The notes: generated by a model not told the origin, from the letters alone. Counted from the stretch's first letter, positions 25,716 to 33,941 are shown. The stretch: DNA of 64,000 nt from AV80 sp035536995 (GCA_035536995.1 DATLNB010000023.1:62001-126000), one strand, 5' to 3'. Translations and numbers: made by a program.

Positions 25716-27065
25716 ATGCTTTCCGATCAGCCCAGTCTGTCAGCCATCCGTGCCGCGTTGCCTTCCGCCGGCCTTTTCGCCGAAAAAGATTTCCTTCTCT
25801 CGCCGGATCCATTTCCGGTGCACGATAAGTTTGCCGGCGAGCTCGAACAGCTCGGCCATCGTCTCTATGTTTTTCAGCGCGCTTGTAACGAGCTCTATCA
25901 GCGCAGTGTCAAAGGCAAGCAGCCGGCCTGGATCGCACAATATTTGGACGCGGGAAAGCCGCCGGAGTTGATCGAGTTTTCGCGCCAGAAACCATTTCGC
26001 GACGATGTTCCGCTGGTCATCAGGCCCGATCTGATCCTGACCGAATCGGGATACGCGATCGCGGAAATCGATTCCGTGCCCGGCGGCATCGGACTTACCG
26101 GATGGCTCAACCGGACGTACAGCGCGCTCGGCCGCGAAGTGATCGGCGGGAGCGAAGGAATGCTCGAAGGTTTCCGCAGCCTGATGCCCGAAGGCGGCGA
26201 CATCGTCATTTCGGAAGAAGCCTCCACTTACCGACCCGAGATGAATTGGCTCGCAGGGCAACTCAACGCCCGCGCCCTCACTCCACCTCTCAACCTCTCG
26301 ACCGCTCAACCCTCTTCCTGGCGCGTCGTCGAGGCCGAGACTTTCGAACCCGTGGCAGGCCGCGCCGTTTACCGCTTCTTCGAGCTTTTCGATCTTCCAA
26401 ATCTTCCGCGCATCTCTGGATTGCTTGAAGCCGTTCGGGACGGTTCCGTCCGGATCACGCCCCCGATCAAACCGTTCCTCGAGGAGAAAATGTGGTTCGC
26501 CCTTTTTTGGATGCAGCCGCTCCGCGAATTCTGGCGGCGCGAGCTCGGCGAGAAATATTTCCTGAAACTCCAGGAGGTCATTCCATACAGCTGGCCGCTC
26601 GATCCAACGCCGCTTCCGCAGCACGCCGTGATTCCGCGACTCGAAATCCAGGATTGGCGCGAAGCAGGCCGCCTCAGTCAGAAGGAGCGCGACCTTCTTG
26701 TCAAGGTGAGCGGCTTCTCCCCGTTAGGGTGGGGGAGCCGCGGAATTGTTGTCGGCTCGGATGTTCCGCAGAGCGAATGGCAGGCCGCCGTTGAACAGGC
26801 GCTTGCCGAATTTTCGACCACCCCCCGATTGATGCAGCGCTTCCACAAAGCGCGTCTGGTCGATCATCGCTACTGGGACAACGAAACCGGCGAAGTAAAA
26901 ACCATGCGCGGCCGGGTCCGGCTCTGTCCCTATTACTTTGTTGAGAATGGGAAGGCCAAATTGGGCGGCGCGCTCGCCACCATCGTGCCGGCCGACAAGA
27001 AATTGCTCCATGGCATGCGCGACGCAATCCTTGCGCCGGCTGGCCCGGCAGCGGCGGCGGCCTGA
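25716..27065 (+). CDS. unrecognised 449-aa protein, possible circularly permuted ATP-grasp enzyme
   Basis: I do not recognise this family with certainty. The soluble 449-aa product contains 'RPDLILTESGYAIAEIDSVPGGIGLTGWLN' (in parts at about residues 103-132), which resembles the substrate/ATP region of circularly permuted ATP-grasp or glutathionylspermidine synthase-like proteins, and a Gly-rich C-terminal 'AKLGGALATIVPADKKLLHG'. A segment at about 187-205, 'ALTPPLNLSTAQPSSW', is of low complexity and could be a repeat insertion. The ATG at 25716 follows a 7-bp repeat array; an upstream in-frame start would translate the repeats. The M23 peptidase gene follows after 2 bp, so a role in envelope or peptide-like bond synthesis is conceivable but unproven. 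Confidence 0.5.
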   Translation: MLSDQPSLSAIRAALPSAGLFAEKDFLLSPDPFPVHDKFAGELEQLGHRLYVFQRACNELYQRSVKGKQPAWIAQYLDAGKPPELIEFSRQKPFRDDVPLVIRPDLILTESGYAIAEIDSVPGGIGLTGWLNRTYSALGREVIGGSEGMLEGFRSLMPEGGDIVISEEASTYRPEMNWLAGQLNARALTPPLNLSTAQPSSWRVVEAETFEPVAGRAVYRFFELFDLPNLPRISGLLEAVRDGSVRITPPIKPFLEEKMWFALFWMQPLREFWRRELGEKYFLKLQEVIPYSWPLDPTPLPQHAVIPRLEIQDWREAGRLSQKERDLLVKVSGFSPLGWGSRGIVVGSDVPQSEWQAAVEQALAEFSTTPRLMQRFHKARLVDHRYWDNETGEVKTMRGRVRLCPYYFVENGKAKLGGALATIVPADKKLLHGMRDAILAPAGPAAAAA

Positions 27066-27067
27066 CG

Positions 27068-27886
27068 ATGAAAAGGCGTCTTGCGTTCGTCGTCCTCCTC
27101 TTTGCCTCGCGTCTATTTGGGGCGGAGGAGGACCAAACGGGCTTCCGGGTCATCACCGAGAACACCGCAGACGGCGGTGTGACCCTCATCATGAAGAGCG
27201 ACTTCTGCATCGAGTTCACCGTCTCGCTGGACGCGACCTTGAAAAACGTGACCTCATCGCCAGCGCTTCCGCTAACCGTGGACGCCGCGGGACGCCGTTC
27301 GTTCGTTCTCGCGCGCTTCAAGACGATCGACCCCACGAAGGCGTGGTCCTACAACTACACCTACTCGTGGCAATACGGCGGCCGCCGGAAAACCACGGAA
27401 CATGATGCTGACTACGCCATGCCGTTCGGCCCGGGCCGCTACGTTGTTTTGCAGGGTCCACGCGGGACCTATAGCCACTACGCGGGTTCGAGCAGCGAGA
27501 ACGCCGTTGACTGGGATGTTCCCGAAGGCACGATAATTTGTGCCGCCCGTGAAGGCCGGGTCGTCGGGGTTCGCGACGATTCTACAATCAGCGGCACCGA
27601 CCCAAAATTTAAGCCGCTCGGCAACTACGTCATCATCAAGCACGCGGACGGCACGTTTGCCGATTACCATCATCTCCAGACTGGCGGCGCGATGGTAAAG
27701 ATCGGGGACGACGTTACGGTCGGCCAACCGATTGGCCTCTCCGGCGCGACCGGGTTCGCGAGCAAACCCCACCTCCATTTCATGGTCTTCCAGGCCATCG
27801 ACGGCAAACGCCTCCTCAGCCTGCCGTTCCGCTTGAAGACGAGCCGGGGCACGTTCACCGAACTGGTCAAAGGTCGGGAATATTAG
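27068..27886 (+). CDS. secreted M23-family (LytM-like) peptidase
   Basis: A 272-aa protein with a signal peptide (residues 1-19, 'MKRRLAFVVLLFASRLFGAE') and a C-terminal peptidase M23 domain from about residue 120. Motifs are 'TYSHYAGSSSENAVDWDVPEGT', with His and Asp ligands, then 'AAREGRVVGV', 'ADYHHLQTGGAMVKIGDDV' and 'KPHLHFMVF'. M23 enzymes cut peptidoglycan cross-links in the periplasm; some members lack activity, but the ligands appear complete here. The N-terminal half is a beta-rich domain of unknown role. It lies 2 bp after the unrecognised 449-aa gene, suggesting co-transcription. Confidence 0.85.
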   Translation: MKRRLAFVVLLFASRLFGAEEDQTGFRVITENTADGGVTLIMKSDFCIEFTVSLDATLKNVTSSPALPLTVDAAGRRSFVLARFKTIDPTKAWSYNYTYSWQYGGRRKTTEHDADYAMPFGPGRYVVLQGPRGTYSHYAGSSSENAVDWDVPEGTIICAAREGRVVGVRDDSTISGTDPKFKPLGNYVIIKHADGTFADYHHLQTGGAMVKIGDDVTVGQPIGLSGATGFASKPHLHFMVFQAIDGKRLLSLPFRLKTSRGTFTELVKGREY

Positions 27887-27891
27887 TTGGA

Positions 27892-27940
27892 GGGCGTCTC
27901 TGTGAGACGCCGCCTTACCACGGCGTCTGGCACAGACGCC
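27892..27940. repeat. palindromic element, family E (GGCGTCT type)
   Basis: Two hairpins in the 60-bp gap between converging genes: GGGCGTCTCTGTGAGACGCC (27892-27911) and GGCGTCTGGCACAGACGCC (27922-27940). The outer arms are also partly complementary. There is no T-tract. The position between two stop codons would suit a bidirectional transcript end. Confidence 0.75.
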
Positions 27941-27946
27941 CCACAA

Positions 27947-29038
27947 TTAAATGCCGATCTCCAGCTCCGGCGCGTACGACCCGTTGCTGAAAAGCATCTC
28001 GCGCTTTCCGGTTTCATCCACCAGCTCCAGCTTCCTTATCTGAATCGGCGATTCGCGGGCGTAAACGAAGTCCTCGTGCCAGATATGGCGCGGGTCGCTG
28101 AACGCGTCCGGCCCGGTCACGCCTCCAAGATGCTCGCACCGGCCCAGCGCAATGTGCGGTCCGGCCTTCTCATCCTCGAGGACGTTGCCCCAGACGCGCG
28201 CCTTGGGATTACATCCCAGGCCCAGTTCCGCGACATTGCGGCGCCCGTTATCGGCGAAAAGGAATTCGCGGAAGCGCATCGCCGCGGCGCCTTCGCCGGT
28301 CACCTCCTCGACCCGGTTCTTCTCCACTCGCAACCGCACAATTTCGCCTTCGAATGGAACCGGCAAAATACCGCTCGTTAGGCTTTCCGCGCCGCGCTCG
28401 CCCTCATAGGCCGCGGTGAAAGTTTCACCGCTTGGCAGGTTGATCAGGCGCGGCTCCGGCGCATTCCGGTGCAACTGGCCGTCGTCGACTTCCGCGATCC
28501 GAAACCGGAAATCGAAAACGAACCGGTCGCCCGACGAGAATTCGATCTCAGCCCTCTCAGCCGCCGCCAGCCGCTTCCTCAATCGTTCGCAGGACCGCGC
28601 CACCTGCGCGTAATCCGCCGCCAATGCCGTCGCCTCCATCTGCGGCGCCACCCGTGGCATCGATGCGGCACGCAATTGCGGCATCCGTCTCGTCCAGCCA
28701 ATCAGCGGCGCGGAAGCCGAGTATTCCGTCATTGCCAGGATGAGCGTCGATCGTTTGCTCAGCTCTTCGAGAACGACCGGGCGGCTATCCTGCATCCCAT
28801 TTGCAGGCAACGGCCCGTTGTTCATTCCAGTCGCCTCAAACCTAACGAGTGGCAGCACTGTGAAGTCCCGCTCCTTCCCTAAGTCTGACAGCGCTGCATG
28901 CCATCGTTCCGCCATCTCCCGCCGTTCCCGCCAGGCATCGGTGTCGGTCAGCGCACCGTGCGGCATATCAACAAAAACCGCAGCCGTTTCCCCAGGCTCC
29001 GGGTTAAACACATCGATAAACAGCTTCCGCAGATCCAT
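27947..29038 (-). CDS. M29-family aminopeptidase (AmpT/AmpS-like)
   Basis: A 363-aa protein resembling family M29 metallo-aminopeptidases. It shows 'PRLINLPSGETFTAAYEG' (conserved segment before the metal site), 'RNVAELGLGCNPKARVWGNVLEDEKAGPHIALGR' in parts with Glu and His ligands, and 'DPRHIWHEDFVY' with the final His/Asp ligands. M29 enzymes remove N-terminal residues from peptides in the cytoplasm. The N-terminal half is divergent from AmpT, so the substrate may differ. The ATG at 29038 is favoured over an upstream alternative (29062). It follows the M13 peptidase gene on the same strand after an 82-bp gap that holds a 7-bp repeat array. Confidence 0.75.
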   Translation of the reverse strand: MDLRKLFIDVFNPEPGETAAVFVDMPHGALTDTDAWRERREMAERWHAALSDLGKERDFTVLPLVRFEATGMNNGPLPANGMQDSRPVVLEELSKRSTLILAMTEYSASAPLIGWTRRMPQLRAASMPRVAPQMEATALAADYAQVARSCERLRKRLAAAERAEIEFSSGDRFVFDFRFRIAEVDDGQLHRNAPEPRLINLPSGETFTAAYEGERGAESLTSGILPVPFEGEIVRLRVEKNRVEEVTGEGAAAMRFREFLFADNGRRNVAELGLGCNPKARVWGNVLEDEKAGPHIALGRCEHLGGVTGPDAFSDPRHIWHEDFVYARESPIQIRKLELVDETGKREMLFSNGSYAPELEIGI

Positions 29039-29085
29039 AAGGAACCGCCGTTCGTCGCGCAACGCGCAGCGAACGGCGGCACAAA

Positions 29086-29120
29086 TTTCTACTTTCTACT
29101 TCCTAAATCCTACTTTCCGA
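29086..29120. repeat. five 7-bp repeat units abutting the M13 gene stop codon
   Basis: Units read on the plus strand are TTTCTAC, TTTCTAC, TTCCTAA, ATCCTAC and TTTCCGA (29086-29120). The stop codon of the minus-strand M13 peptidase occupies 29121-29123, so the array starts exactly after it on the coding strand. Confidence 0.8.
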
Positions 29121-31358
29121 TCACCAGATATTCACCCGCTGATCGGCTGGGCGGATCATTGGCGAGCCGTCCGGAATATCGAACGCCTTCTGGAACTCCG
29201 GGAAGTTCGAGAGCGGCCCAATCGTCCGGAAACGTCCAGGCGAATGGGGATCGGTATTCAGGCGGAGCTTCAGGTCCTCATCGCGCTGCGTGTTCCGCCA
29301 AATCTGGGCGTAACCAAGGAAGAAGCGCTGCTCCGGCGTGAACCCGTCGATCTTCGGCTGCGGCCCTTTCTTTGCCTGCGCCTTTTGAAACGCCATGTAG
29401 GCCAGCTTGACGCCGCCAATGTCGGCAATGTTCTCGCCCTGGGTCAGCTCGCCGTTGATGTGCAGGTTAGGCAGCGGCTCGTAGGCAGCATATTGCGAGA
29501 CAACGACCTTCCGCCGTTCATCGTAAGCTTTGGCCGATTCCGCCGTCCACCAGTCGCGCAAATTGCCGACCGCATCGAACTGGCGGCCCTGGTCGTCGAA
29601 TCCGTGGGTCATCTCGTGCCCAATCACCGCGCCCATTCCACCGTAGTTCACCGCGTCGTCCGCTTTCGGGTCGAAGAAAGGCGGCTGGAGAATGCCGGCC
29701 GGGAACACGATTTCGTTCATGTTCGGGTTGTAATAGGCGTTCACCGTCGGCGGGGTGATACCCCATTCCGTGCGGTCCACCGGCTTGCCGATCTTCTTCA
29801 TCTGCCGGTCAACCTCAAACGCGGTCGACCTCATCACGTTTTGCGCGTACGAGGCCCGGTCTATTTTCAGCGCGGAATAATCGCGCCACTTCTCGGGATA
29901 CCCGATCTTGACCTGAAACGCGGCTAGTTTCTTCAAGGCCTGCTCCTTGGTCGGCTGGTCCATCCAATCCAGCGTCTTGATGCGATCGGCTAGCGCCTCC
30001 TTCAGGTTGTTCACCATTTCCAGCGCGCGCGCCTTGGCTTCGGGCGGGAATTTCTCCGCGACGTAAAGTTTGCCGAGCGCTTCGCCGAGCTCGTCATCGG
30101 TCTTGGTCACGACACGTTTCCAGCGCGGCTTGATCTGTTTCGTTCCGCGCAGCGTAGCTTCGTAAAATCGGAAATTCTCGTTCACGAAATCGTTCGAGAG
30201 CATCGGCGCCATCGCGCGGATCAGGTGCCACCGCAGATATACCTTCCAATCATCCACCGAGGTGTTTTTGAACACCTCGTTCGCAGCCTTGAAGAAGTCC
30301 GGTTGCCCGACGTTGATGTCGCCCGGGTTATTGAGTTTCAGCTCCTTGAAATAGTCGCTCCAGTTCCAATCCGGCGTCAGCGCCTGAAGCTCGGCGAGCT
30401 TCATCTTGTTGTAGTTCTTCTGGGGATCACGCAGCTCCACCCGGGTCCGGGCGGGTTTGGCCAGTGACGTCTCCATTTCCATGATCTTCTTCGCGTCGTT
30501 CGCCGCCTGATCCGCCGGCGCGCCCGCGAGCGTCAACATTTTCGTGACATGCTCGAGGTACTGGTCACGGATCTTCTTCGAGGAATCGTCGTCCTTTGTG
30601 TAGTAATCGCGGTCCGGAAGGCCCAGTCCGCCCTGGAACGCTTGCGCAATAATTTTCGTGCTGTCCTTGTCGTCCTGGCCGGAGATGAAGAAGAAGAAGG
30701 CGCCCATGCCCATCGAATGGAACCGGCCGATTTCTTTCAGCACATCTTTGCGATCTTTCATCGCGTCGATCCGTTTGATGCTTTCATCGAGCGGTTGGGC
30801 CTTCGCGGCGTCGATCGCCGATTCGTTCATGCCACTGGCGTAGAAGTCGCCCACTTTCTGGACGTCGGCGGAAGCAGGTTTCTCGCTGGTTTTCGCCGGT
30901 TTCTTGGTGTCTTTCGACGCGTCGGCCGGCGCGTTGCCGCCCGCCGCTTTCTCGCAGATCTCGTGGAGCGCGTCGTTGTTCTTTTCCGCGAGCTCGTTGA
31001 ACGAAGCCCAGCGCGAAAACTCCGGAGGCACCGGGTTGCTCTTCACCCAGCCGCCGTTGGCGAACAGGTAAAAGTCGTCGCCAGGTTTGACTGACGTATC
31101 CATGTTCTTGGGATCGAGCGGTGGCGGGTTCTTATCGACCTGGGGCTTGGCCGCCGGATCGCTGGAAGTGTTCGGCGCCGCCAGGCTCTGGCCCGCAGCG
31201 GGTGGGGGACTTTGTTCGGCCGCCTTCTTGCCCGGTTCCTTAACTGTCGGTGGCTTCTCGGCGTCTTTGGTTGCGGGGGCTTTTTCGGGTTCGGTTTGCG
31301 CAAGCAGAGGGCCGGCTGCCAGCAAACCAATCATCATCAGTGAGATCGGTTTAAACAT
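29121..31358 (-). CDS. M13-family metallopeptidase (neprilysin/PepO-like), secreted
   Basis: A 745-aa zinc endopeptidase. A signal peptide (about residues 1-20, ending 'LLAQ') and a Pro/Ala/Lys-rich spacer to about residue 80 are followed by the M13 N-terminal domain ('DTSVKPGDDFYLFANGGWVKS') and the catalytic domain, with 'GHEMTHGFDDQGRQFD' near residue 580 (HExxH) and the third ligand in 'GENIADIGG'. 'NAYYNPNMNEIVFPAGILQPPFF' is the conserved substrate-site segment. It is expected to degrade oligopeptides in the periplasm. A hydrophilic insertion at about 150-175, rich in Lys/Ala/Pro, lies between conserved parts of the N-terminal domain. Confidence 0.95.
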   Translation of the reverse strand: MFKPISLMMIGLLAAGPLLAQTEPEKAPATKDAEKPPTVKEPGKKAAEQSPPPAAGQSLAAPNTSSDPAAKPQVDKNPPPLDPKNMDTSVKPGDDFYLFANGGWVKSNPVPPEFSRWASFNELAEKNNDALHEICEKAAGGNAPADASKDTKKPAKTSEKPASADVQKVGDFYASGMNESAIDAAKAQPLDESIKRIDAMKDRKDVLKEIGRFHSMGMGAFFFFISGQDDKDSTKIIAQAFQGGLGLPDRDYYTKDDDSSKKIRDQYLEHVTKMLTLAGAPADQAANDAKKIMEMETSLAKPARTRVELRDPQKNYNKMKLAELQALTPDWNWSDYFKELKLNNPGDINVGQPDFFKAANEVFKNTSVDDWKVYLRWHLIRAMAPMLSNDFVNENFRFYEATLRGTKQIKPRWKRVVTKTDDELGEALGKLYVAEKFPPEAKARALEMVNNLKEALADRIKTLDWMDQPTKEQALKKLAAFQVKIGYPEKWRDYSALKIDRASYAQNVMRSTAFEVDRQMKKIGKPVDRTEWGITPPTVNAYYNPNMNEIVFPAGILQPPFFDPKADDAVNYGGMGAVIGHEMTHGFDDQGRQFDAVGNLRDWWTAESAKAYDERRKVVVSQYAAYEPLPNLHINGELTQGENIADIGGVKLAYMAFQKAQAKKGPQPKIDGFTPEQRFFLGYAQIWRNTQRDEDLKLRLNTDPHSPGRFRTIGPLSNFPEFQKAFDIPDGSPMIRPADQRVNIW

Positions 31359-31392
31359 CTCTCACGAAACGGCGGAACCGGTTCCTTGTCTA

Positions 31393-31486
31393 GTGTAGAG
31401 GCGCTTGTGCCAGGCGCCTGAACGGTCGCCTGGCGGCCTTTTGCGGCCGTTTTGCCCCCAGGCGCTTGGCACAAGCGCCTCTACAC
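31393..31486. repeat. large palindrome, family C (GAGGCGCTTGTGCC type), copy 1
   Basis: Inverted repeat with 28-bp arms at 31393-31420 (starting GTGTAGAGGCGCTTGTGCC) and 31459-31486 (ending GGCACAAGCGCCTCTACAC), differing at one position. The 38-bp centre holds smaller hairpins such as GGCCGCAAAAGGCC-type pairs. A second copy with the same arms lies at 32912-33020, on the other side of the amidase gene. Confidence 0.9.
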
Positions 31487-31572
31487 CCCGATTTTTGAAC
31501 GGAAACCCTTCAGTCCATCTCCAATTCCCCATCCGATTCCCTTATGGCACCCATCCTGCGCCGCTCTCACTA

Positions 31573-32907
31573 ATGAACGCCCCGCGATTAATCTCCGCTA
31601 TCCTGGCGGGCGCTCTCTGCCTGTGGCTCGTCCCGGGGGTCTTCGCGGCCAAGTCCAGGTCCTCGAAGGGCTCCAAAGCGTCTTCCAAAGCCGCCGCGAA
31701 ATCGTCCGCCAAGGCTTCCCCGACCCCTGCGGCCAAGGCTTCACCCCCGCCGGCACCCAACAAAGACTGGGAAGTCATCAAGGTCGGGCCGCGCGATTAC
31801 CTCAGCCTCGATAACGTCGCGAAATTCTACGGCCTCATCGGGAACGTCGATTCCACCGGCAAAACCGTCGTGCTCAACAATGGCCGCAACCAGCTTCAGG
31901 TGACCCTCGACAGCCGCGAAGCGATCGTGAACGGCGTCCGCAACTGGCTCTGTTTCCCGGTCATCGCCCACGACAACAAATTCCTCGTCTCGCGCATCGA
32001 CCTCGCGAAAACGGTCGAGCCCCAGCTGCGTCCCCACATGATCCAGCGGGCCGGTAAAATTCAGACCATCGTCCTCGATCCGGGCCACGGTGGATTCGAT
32101 AAAGGCGCAACCAACGCTTTCGGGAGGGAAAAGGATTTCGCGCTCGACGTTGCCCGCCAATTGCGCCCGATGCTCCAGGCGAAAGGATTCAAGGTTGTTA
32201 TGACCCGCGAGACCGACGTTTTCATCCCGCTCGAAGTCCGGGCCCGAATGGCGAACGCCACCAAGGATTCCATCTTCGTTAGCATCCATTTTAACGCGAC
32301 CGGCTCGAACCCCAACGCGACCGGGTTCGAGATTTTCTCGCTCACCCCGCGCGGCGCGCCCTCCACGAACGACGACTCGCTCGCGCTCCACTTCGTCAAT
32401 ATGCAGGCGGGCAGCCCGATGGAAGCGCACAGCTTCGAGCTGGCCGCGGTGGTTTATCATTCGATGCTCGGCCATATTCCGGAGGAGTTCGATCGCGGCA
32501 TCAAGCGCGCCCGCTTCGCTGTGCTCCGGCAAACGAAGGTTCCGTCGATTCTGGTTGAAGGGGGTTTCCTTAGCGAAGCGTCCGGCGACGCCAAACGGAT
32601 CGCCGATCCCGAATGGCGCAAACAACTCGCGGACGCCATCTGCAGCGGCATCGAGGGTTATCGCGCCCTCGTCGAGAAAAAGCAGCGTCCGATGCTGGTC
32701 GCCGAATACCGGGCCCGTGCTGCCGGCGAGATCACGGTCGTCGATCTGGCTTCACCACCGTCCAAGCTCGATCAGCCGATGGCCGTCTCGAACCCGCCCT
32801 TTATCCCGATTGTAAACCCCGTGCCTGCCCCAGCACCACCATCTACGCCGGTAAGGAGCGCACCGCCCGTCGACTCCGCCCTGGCCGGCTCCGAGCCCGA
32901 GCCGTAA
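31573..32907 (+). CDS. N-acetylmuramoyl-L-alanine amidase (Amidase_3)
   Basis: A 444-aa secreted amidase that cuts between N-acetylmuramic acid and L-Ala in peptidoglycan. A signal peptide (ending 'PGVFAA') is followed by a Ser/Lys/Ala-rich linker, an N-terminal domain like the copper-amine-oxidase N-terminal or AMIN-type fold at about residues 68-150, and the zinc-dependent catalytic domain: 'IVLDPGHGGFDKGATN' (first His), 'REKDFALDVARQL' (Glu), 'SIFVSIHFNATG' (His) and 'PSILVEGGFLS' (catalytic Glu). The tail is Pro-rich. The gene stands between two copies of the same large palindrome. Confidence 0.93.
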   Translation: MNAPRLISAILAGALCLWLVPGVFAAKSRSSKGSKASSKAAAKSSAKASPTPAAKASPPPAPNKDWEVIKVGPRDYLSLDNVAKFYGLIGNVDSTGKTVVLNNGRNQLQVTLDSREAIVNGVRNWLCFPVIAHDNKFLVSRIDLAKTVEPQLRPHMIQRAGKIQTIVLDPGHGGFDKGATNAFGREKDFALDVARQLRPMLQAKGFKVVMTRETDVFIPLEVRARMANATKDSIFVSIHFNATGSNPNATGFEIFSLTPRGAPSTNDDSLALHFVNMQAGSPMEAHSFELAAVVYHSMLGHIPEEFDRGIKRARFAVLRQTKVPSILVEGGFLSEASGDAKRIADPEWRKQLADAICSGIEGYRALVEKKQRPMLVAEYRARAAGEITVVDLASPPSKLDQPMAVSNPPFIPIVNPVPAPAPPSTPVRSAPPVDSALAGSEPEP

Positions 32908-32911
32908 AGCT

Positions 32912-33020
32912 TTAGAGGCGCTTGTGCCAAGCGCCTGACGAGGTCTCCCGAGCACAAGCCTTTCAGTCGCTCGCCTTCAGACGCGAGGCTTCCCAGGCGC
33001 TTGACACAAGCGCCTCTACA
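32912..33020. repeat. large palindrome, family C, copy 2
   Basis: Arms at 32912-32937 (TTAGAGGCGCTTGTGCC onward) and 32994-33020 (ending ACAAGCGCCTCTACA) match the arms of copy 1 at 31393-31486 almost base for base; the central 56 bp differ. It begins 5 bp after the amidase stop codon. Confidence 0.9.
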
Positions 33021-33026
33021 TCTGCC

Positions 33027-33084
33027 TCCTCGTTACCAAGCTCCAGCTTGGTAACGCACTTGTCTCCGAAGCTCTAGCTTCGAG
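33027..33084. repeat. palindromic element, family B, copy 2
   Basis: Two hairpins: GTTACCAAGCTCCAGCTTGG plus TAAC at 33032-33055 and CTCCGAAGCTCTAGCTTCGAG at about 33063-33083, joined by GCACTTGTCT. The order and the GCACTTGTC linker match the family B element at 19178. A decayed fragment of the second half (GCACTTGTCTTCGATACTCC) occurs at about 33704-33730. Confidence 0.75.
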
Positions 33085-33087
33085 GTC

Positions 33088-33115
33088 CACGTCCGACCTC
33101 TGACATCCGACTTCC
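33088..33115. repeat. 7-bp repeat array upstream of the DUF4440-like gene
   Basis: Units CACGTCC, GACCTCT, GACATCC and GACTTCC. They are the reverse complement of the units in the array at 33635-33676 on the other side of the same gene (GGAAGTC, AGAGGTC types). Confidence 0.7.
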
Positions 33116-33190
33116 TCGCCCTCACGTTTCCGCATTGACCCTCAATGCCGAAACTCGTTAGGCTGCCAAATAACTCAACCAAGGGACTCT

Positions 33191-33625
33191 ATGAAAAAAT
33201 ACTTCAGCATCGCCATGACTGCGTTCTTCGCGTCAATCCTCCTCTCTACCGCGGCCACGCCCGACAAGGACGCGATCATGGCGAAAGAGAAAGAAGCCTG
33301 GCAGGCCTTCAAGGACAAGAATGCCGACGCCTTTCAAAAGCTCATGGACCAGGGGTACCGCGGCGTCTACGCCGAGGGCATCGTCGACCTCAAGACGGAG
33401 GTGGCTGGCATGAAAAACCTGGACCTCAAATCCTTTACTATCAGCGATTTCACATCCTACTCCGACGAGCCGGACGTGATCGTGACCACCTACAAGTGCG
33501 CGCTCCAAAGCAGCACCAGCGGCAAAGACACATCCGCCACCTTCAACTGCGGGACCGTCTGGAAATCCGAGAAAGGCGTCTGGCTGGTCATCTTCCACAC
33601 GATGATCAAAGTCGAAGCGAAATAG
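33191..33625 (+). CDS. secreted DUF4440/SnoaL-like protein
   Basis: A 144-aa protein with a signal peptide (residues 1-21, ending 'STAATP') and a small alpha+beta domain of the NTF2/SnoaL (DUF4440) type: 'DAIMAKEKEAWQAFKDKNADAFQKLM' opens the fold, and 'GTVWKSEKGVWLVIFHTMIKVE' forms the last strands. Such domains bind or convert small ligands, but the ligand here is unknown. It is a single-gene unit, flanked by complementary 7-bp repeat arrays at 33088-33115 and 33635-33676. Confidence 0.75.
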   Translation: MKKYFSIAMTAFFASILLSTAATPDKDAIMAKEKEAWQAFKDKNADAFQKLMDQGYRGVYAEGIVDLKTEVAGMKNLDLKSFTISDFTSYSDEPDVIVTTYKCALQSSTSGKDTSATFNCGTVWKSEKGVWLVIFHTMIKVEAK

Positions 33626-33634
33626 CGCTGCGGC

Positions 33635-33676
33635 GGAAGTCAGAAGTCGGAAGTCAGAGATCGGAGGTCAGAAGTC
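33635..33676. repeat. 7-bp repeat array after the DUF4440-like gene
   Basis: Six exact 7-bp units: GGAAGTC, AGAAGTC, GGAAGTC, AGAGATC, GGAGGTC and AGAAGTC, starting 9 bp after the stop codon at 33623-33625. Confidence 0.9.
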
Positions 33677-33739
33677 CGGAAGACGCGGCCTTCCGAGGGC
33701 TAAAGCACTTGTCTTCGATACTCCAGCTTCGGCTCTCTC

Positions 33740-33799
33740 CCGACCTCCGATCTCCAGCCTCCGAATTTCCCCTTTCTACTTTACCCTTTCTCCTTTAGC
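33740..33799. repeat. two further 7-bp arrays leading into the TPP riboswitch
   Basis: 33740-33767 reads CCGACCT, CCGATCT, CCAGCCT, CCGAATT. After four bases, 33772-33799 reads CTTTCTA, CTTTACC, CTTTCTC, CTTTAGC. The last unit touches the riboswitch P1 stem. The first set is complementary in pattern to the array at 33635-33676. Confidence 0.8.
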
Positions 33800-33891
33800 C
33801 TCTCCGTGAAGCGGGGGAGCCAACACGGCTGAGACGTCCTGGACGAACCCCTTGAACCTGATGCGGGTAATTCCGCCGAAGGGAGCGAGGT
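33798..33891 (+). ncRNA. TPP riboswitch upstream of thiC
   Basis: The conserved THI-box elements are present: 'GGGGGAGCC' then 'GGCTGAGAC' (33828-33836 region), 'ACCCCTTGAACCTGAT' (33847-33862), 'GCGGGTAATTCCGCCGAAGGGAG' in parts (33863-33885), and a closing P1 stem between about 33799 and 33890. It binds thiamine pyrophosphate and controls thiC. A terminator follows 14 bp later, so control is likely by premature transcription termination. Confidence 0.95.
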
Positions 33892-33904
33892 CCGAGATTT
33901 TTCA

Positions 33905-33940
33905 GCCATGCGTTTTCCCGCATGGCCTTTTTTATTTTTT
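33905..33940 (+). terminator. rho-independent terminator, riboswitch expression platform
   Basis: Stem GCCATGCG (33905-33912) with CGCATGGC (33919-33926), loop TTTTCC, then CTTTTTTATTTTTT. It lies between the TPP aptamer and thiC, so it should stop transcription when TPP is bound. The competing anti-terminator was not worked out. Confidence 0.9.
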
Positions 33941-33941
33941 A

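Noticed and set aside
26270..26320. Possible 7-bp repeat insertion in the 449-aa gene (CTCAACCTCTCGACC region).
   Set aside because: The units are not in clean 7-bp register, so the case is too weak to call.
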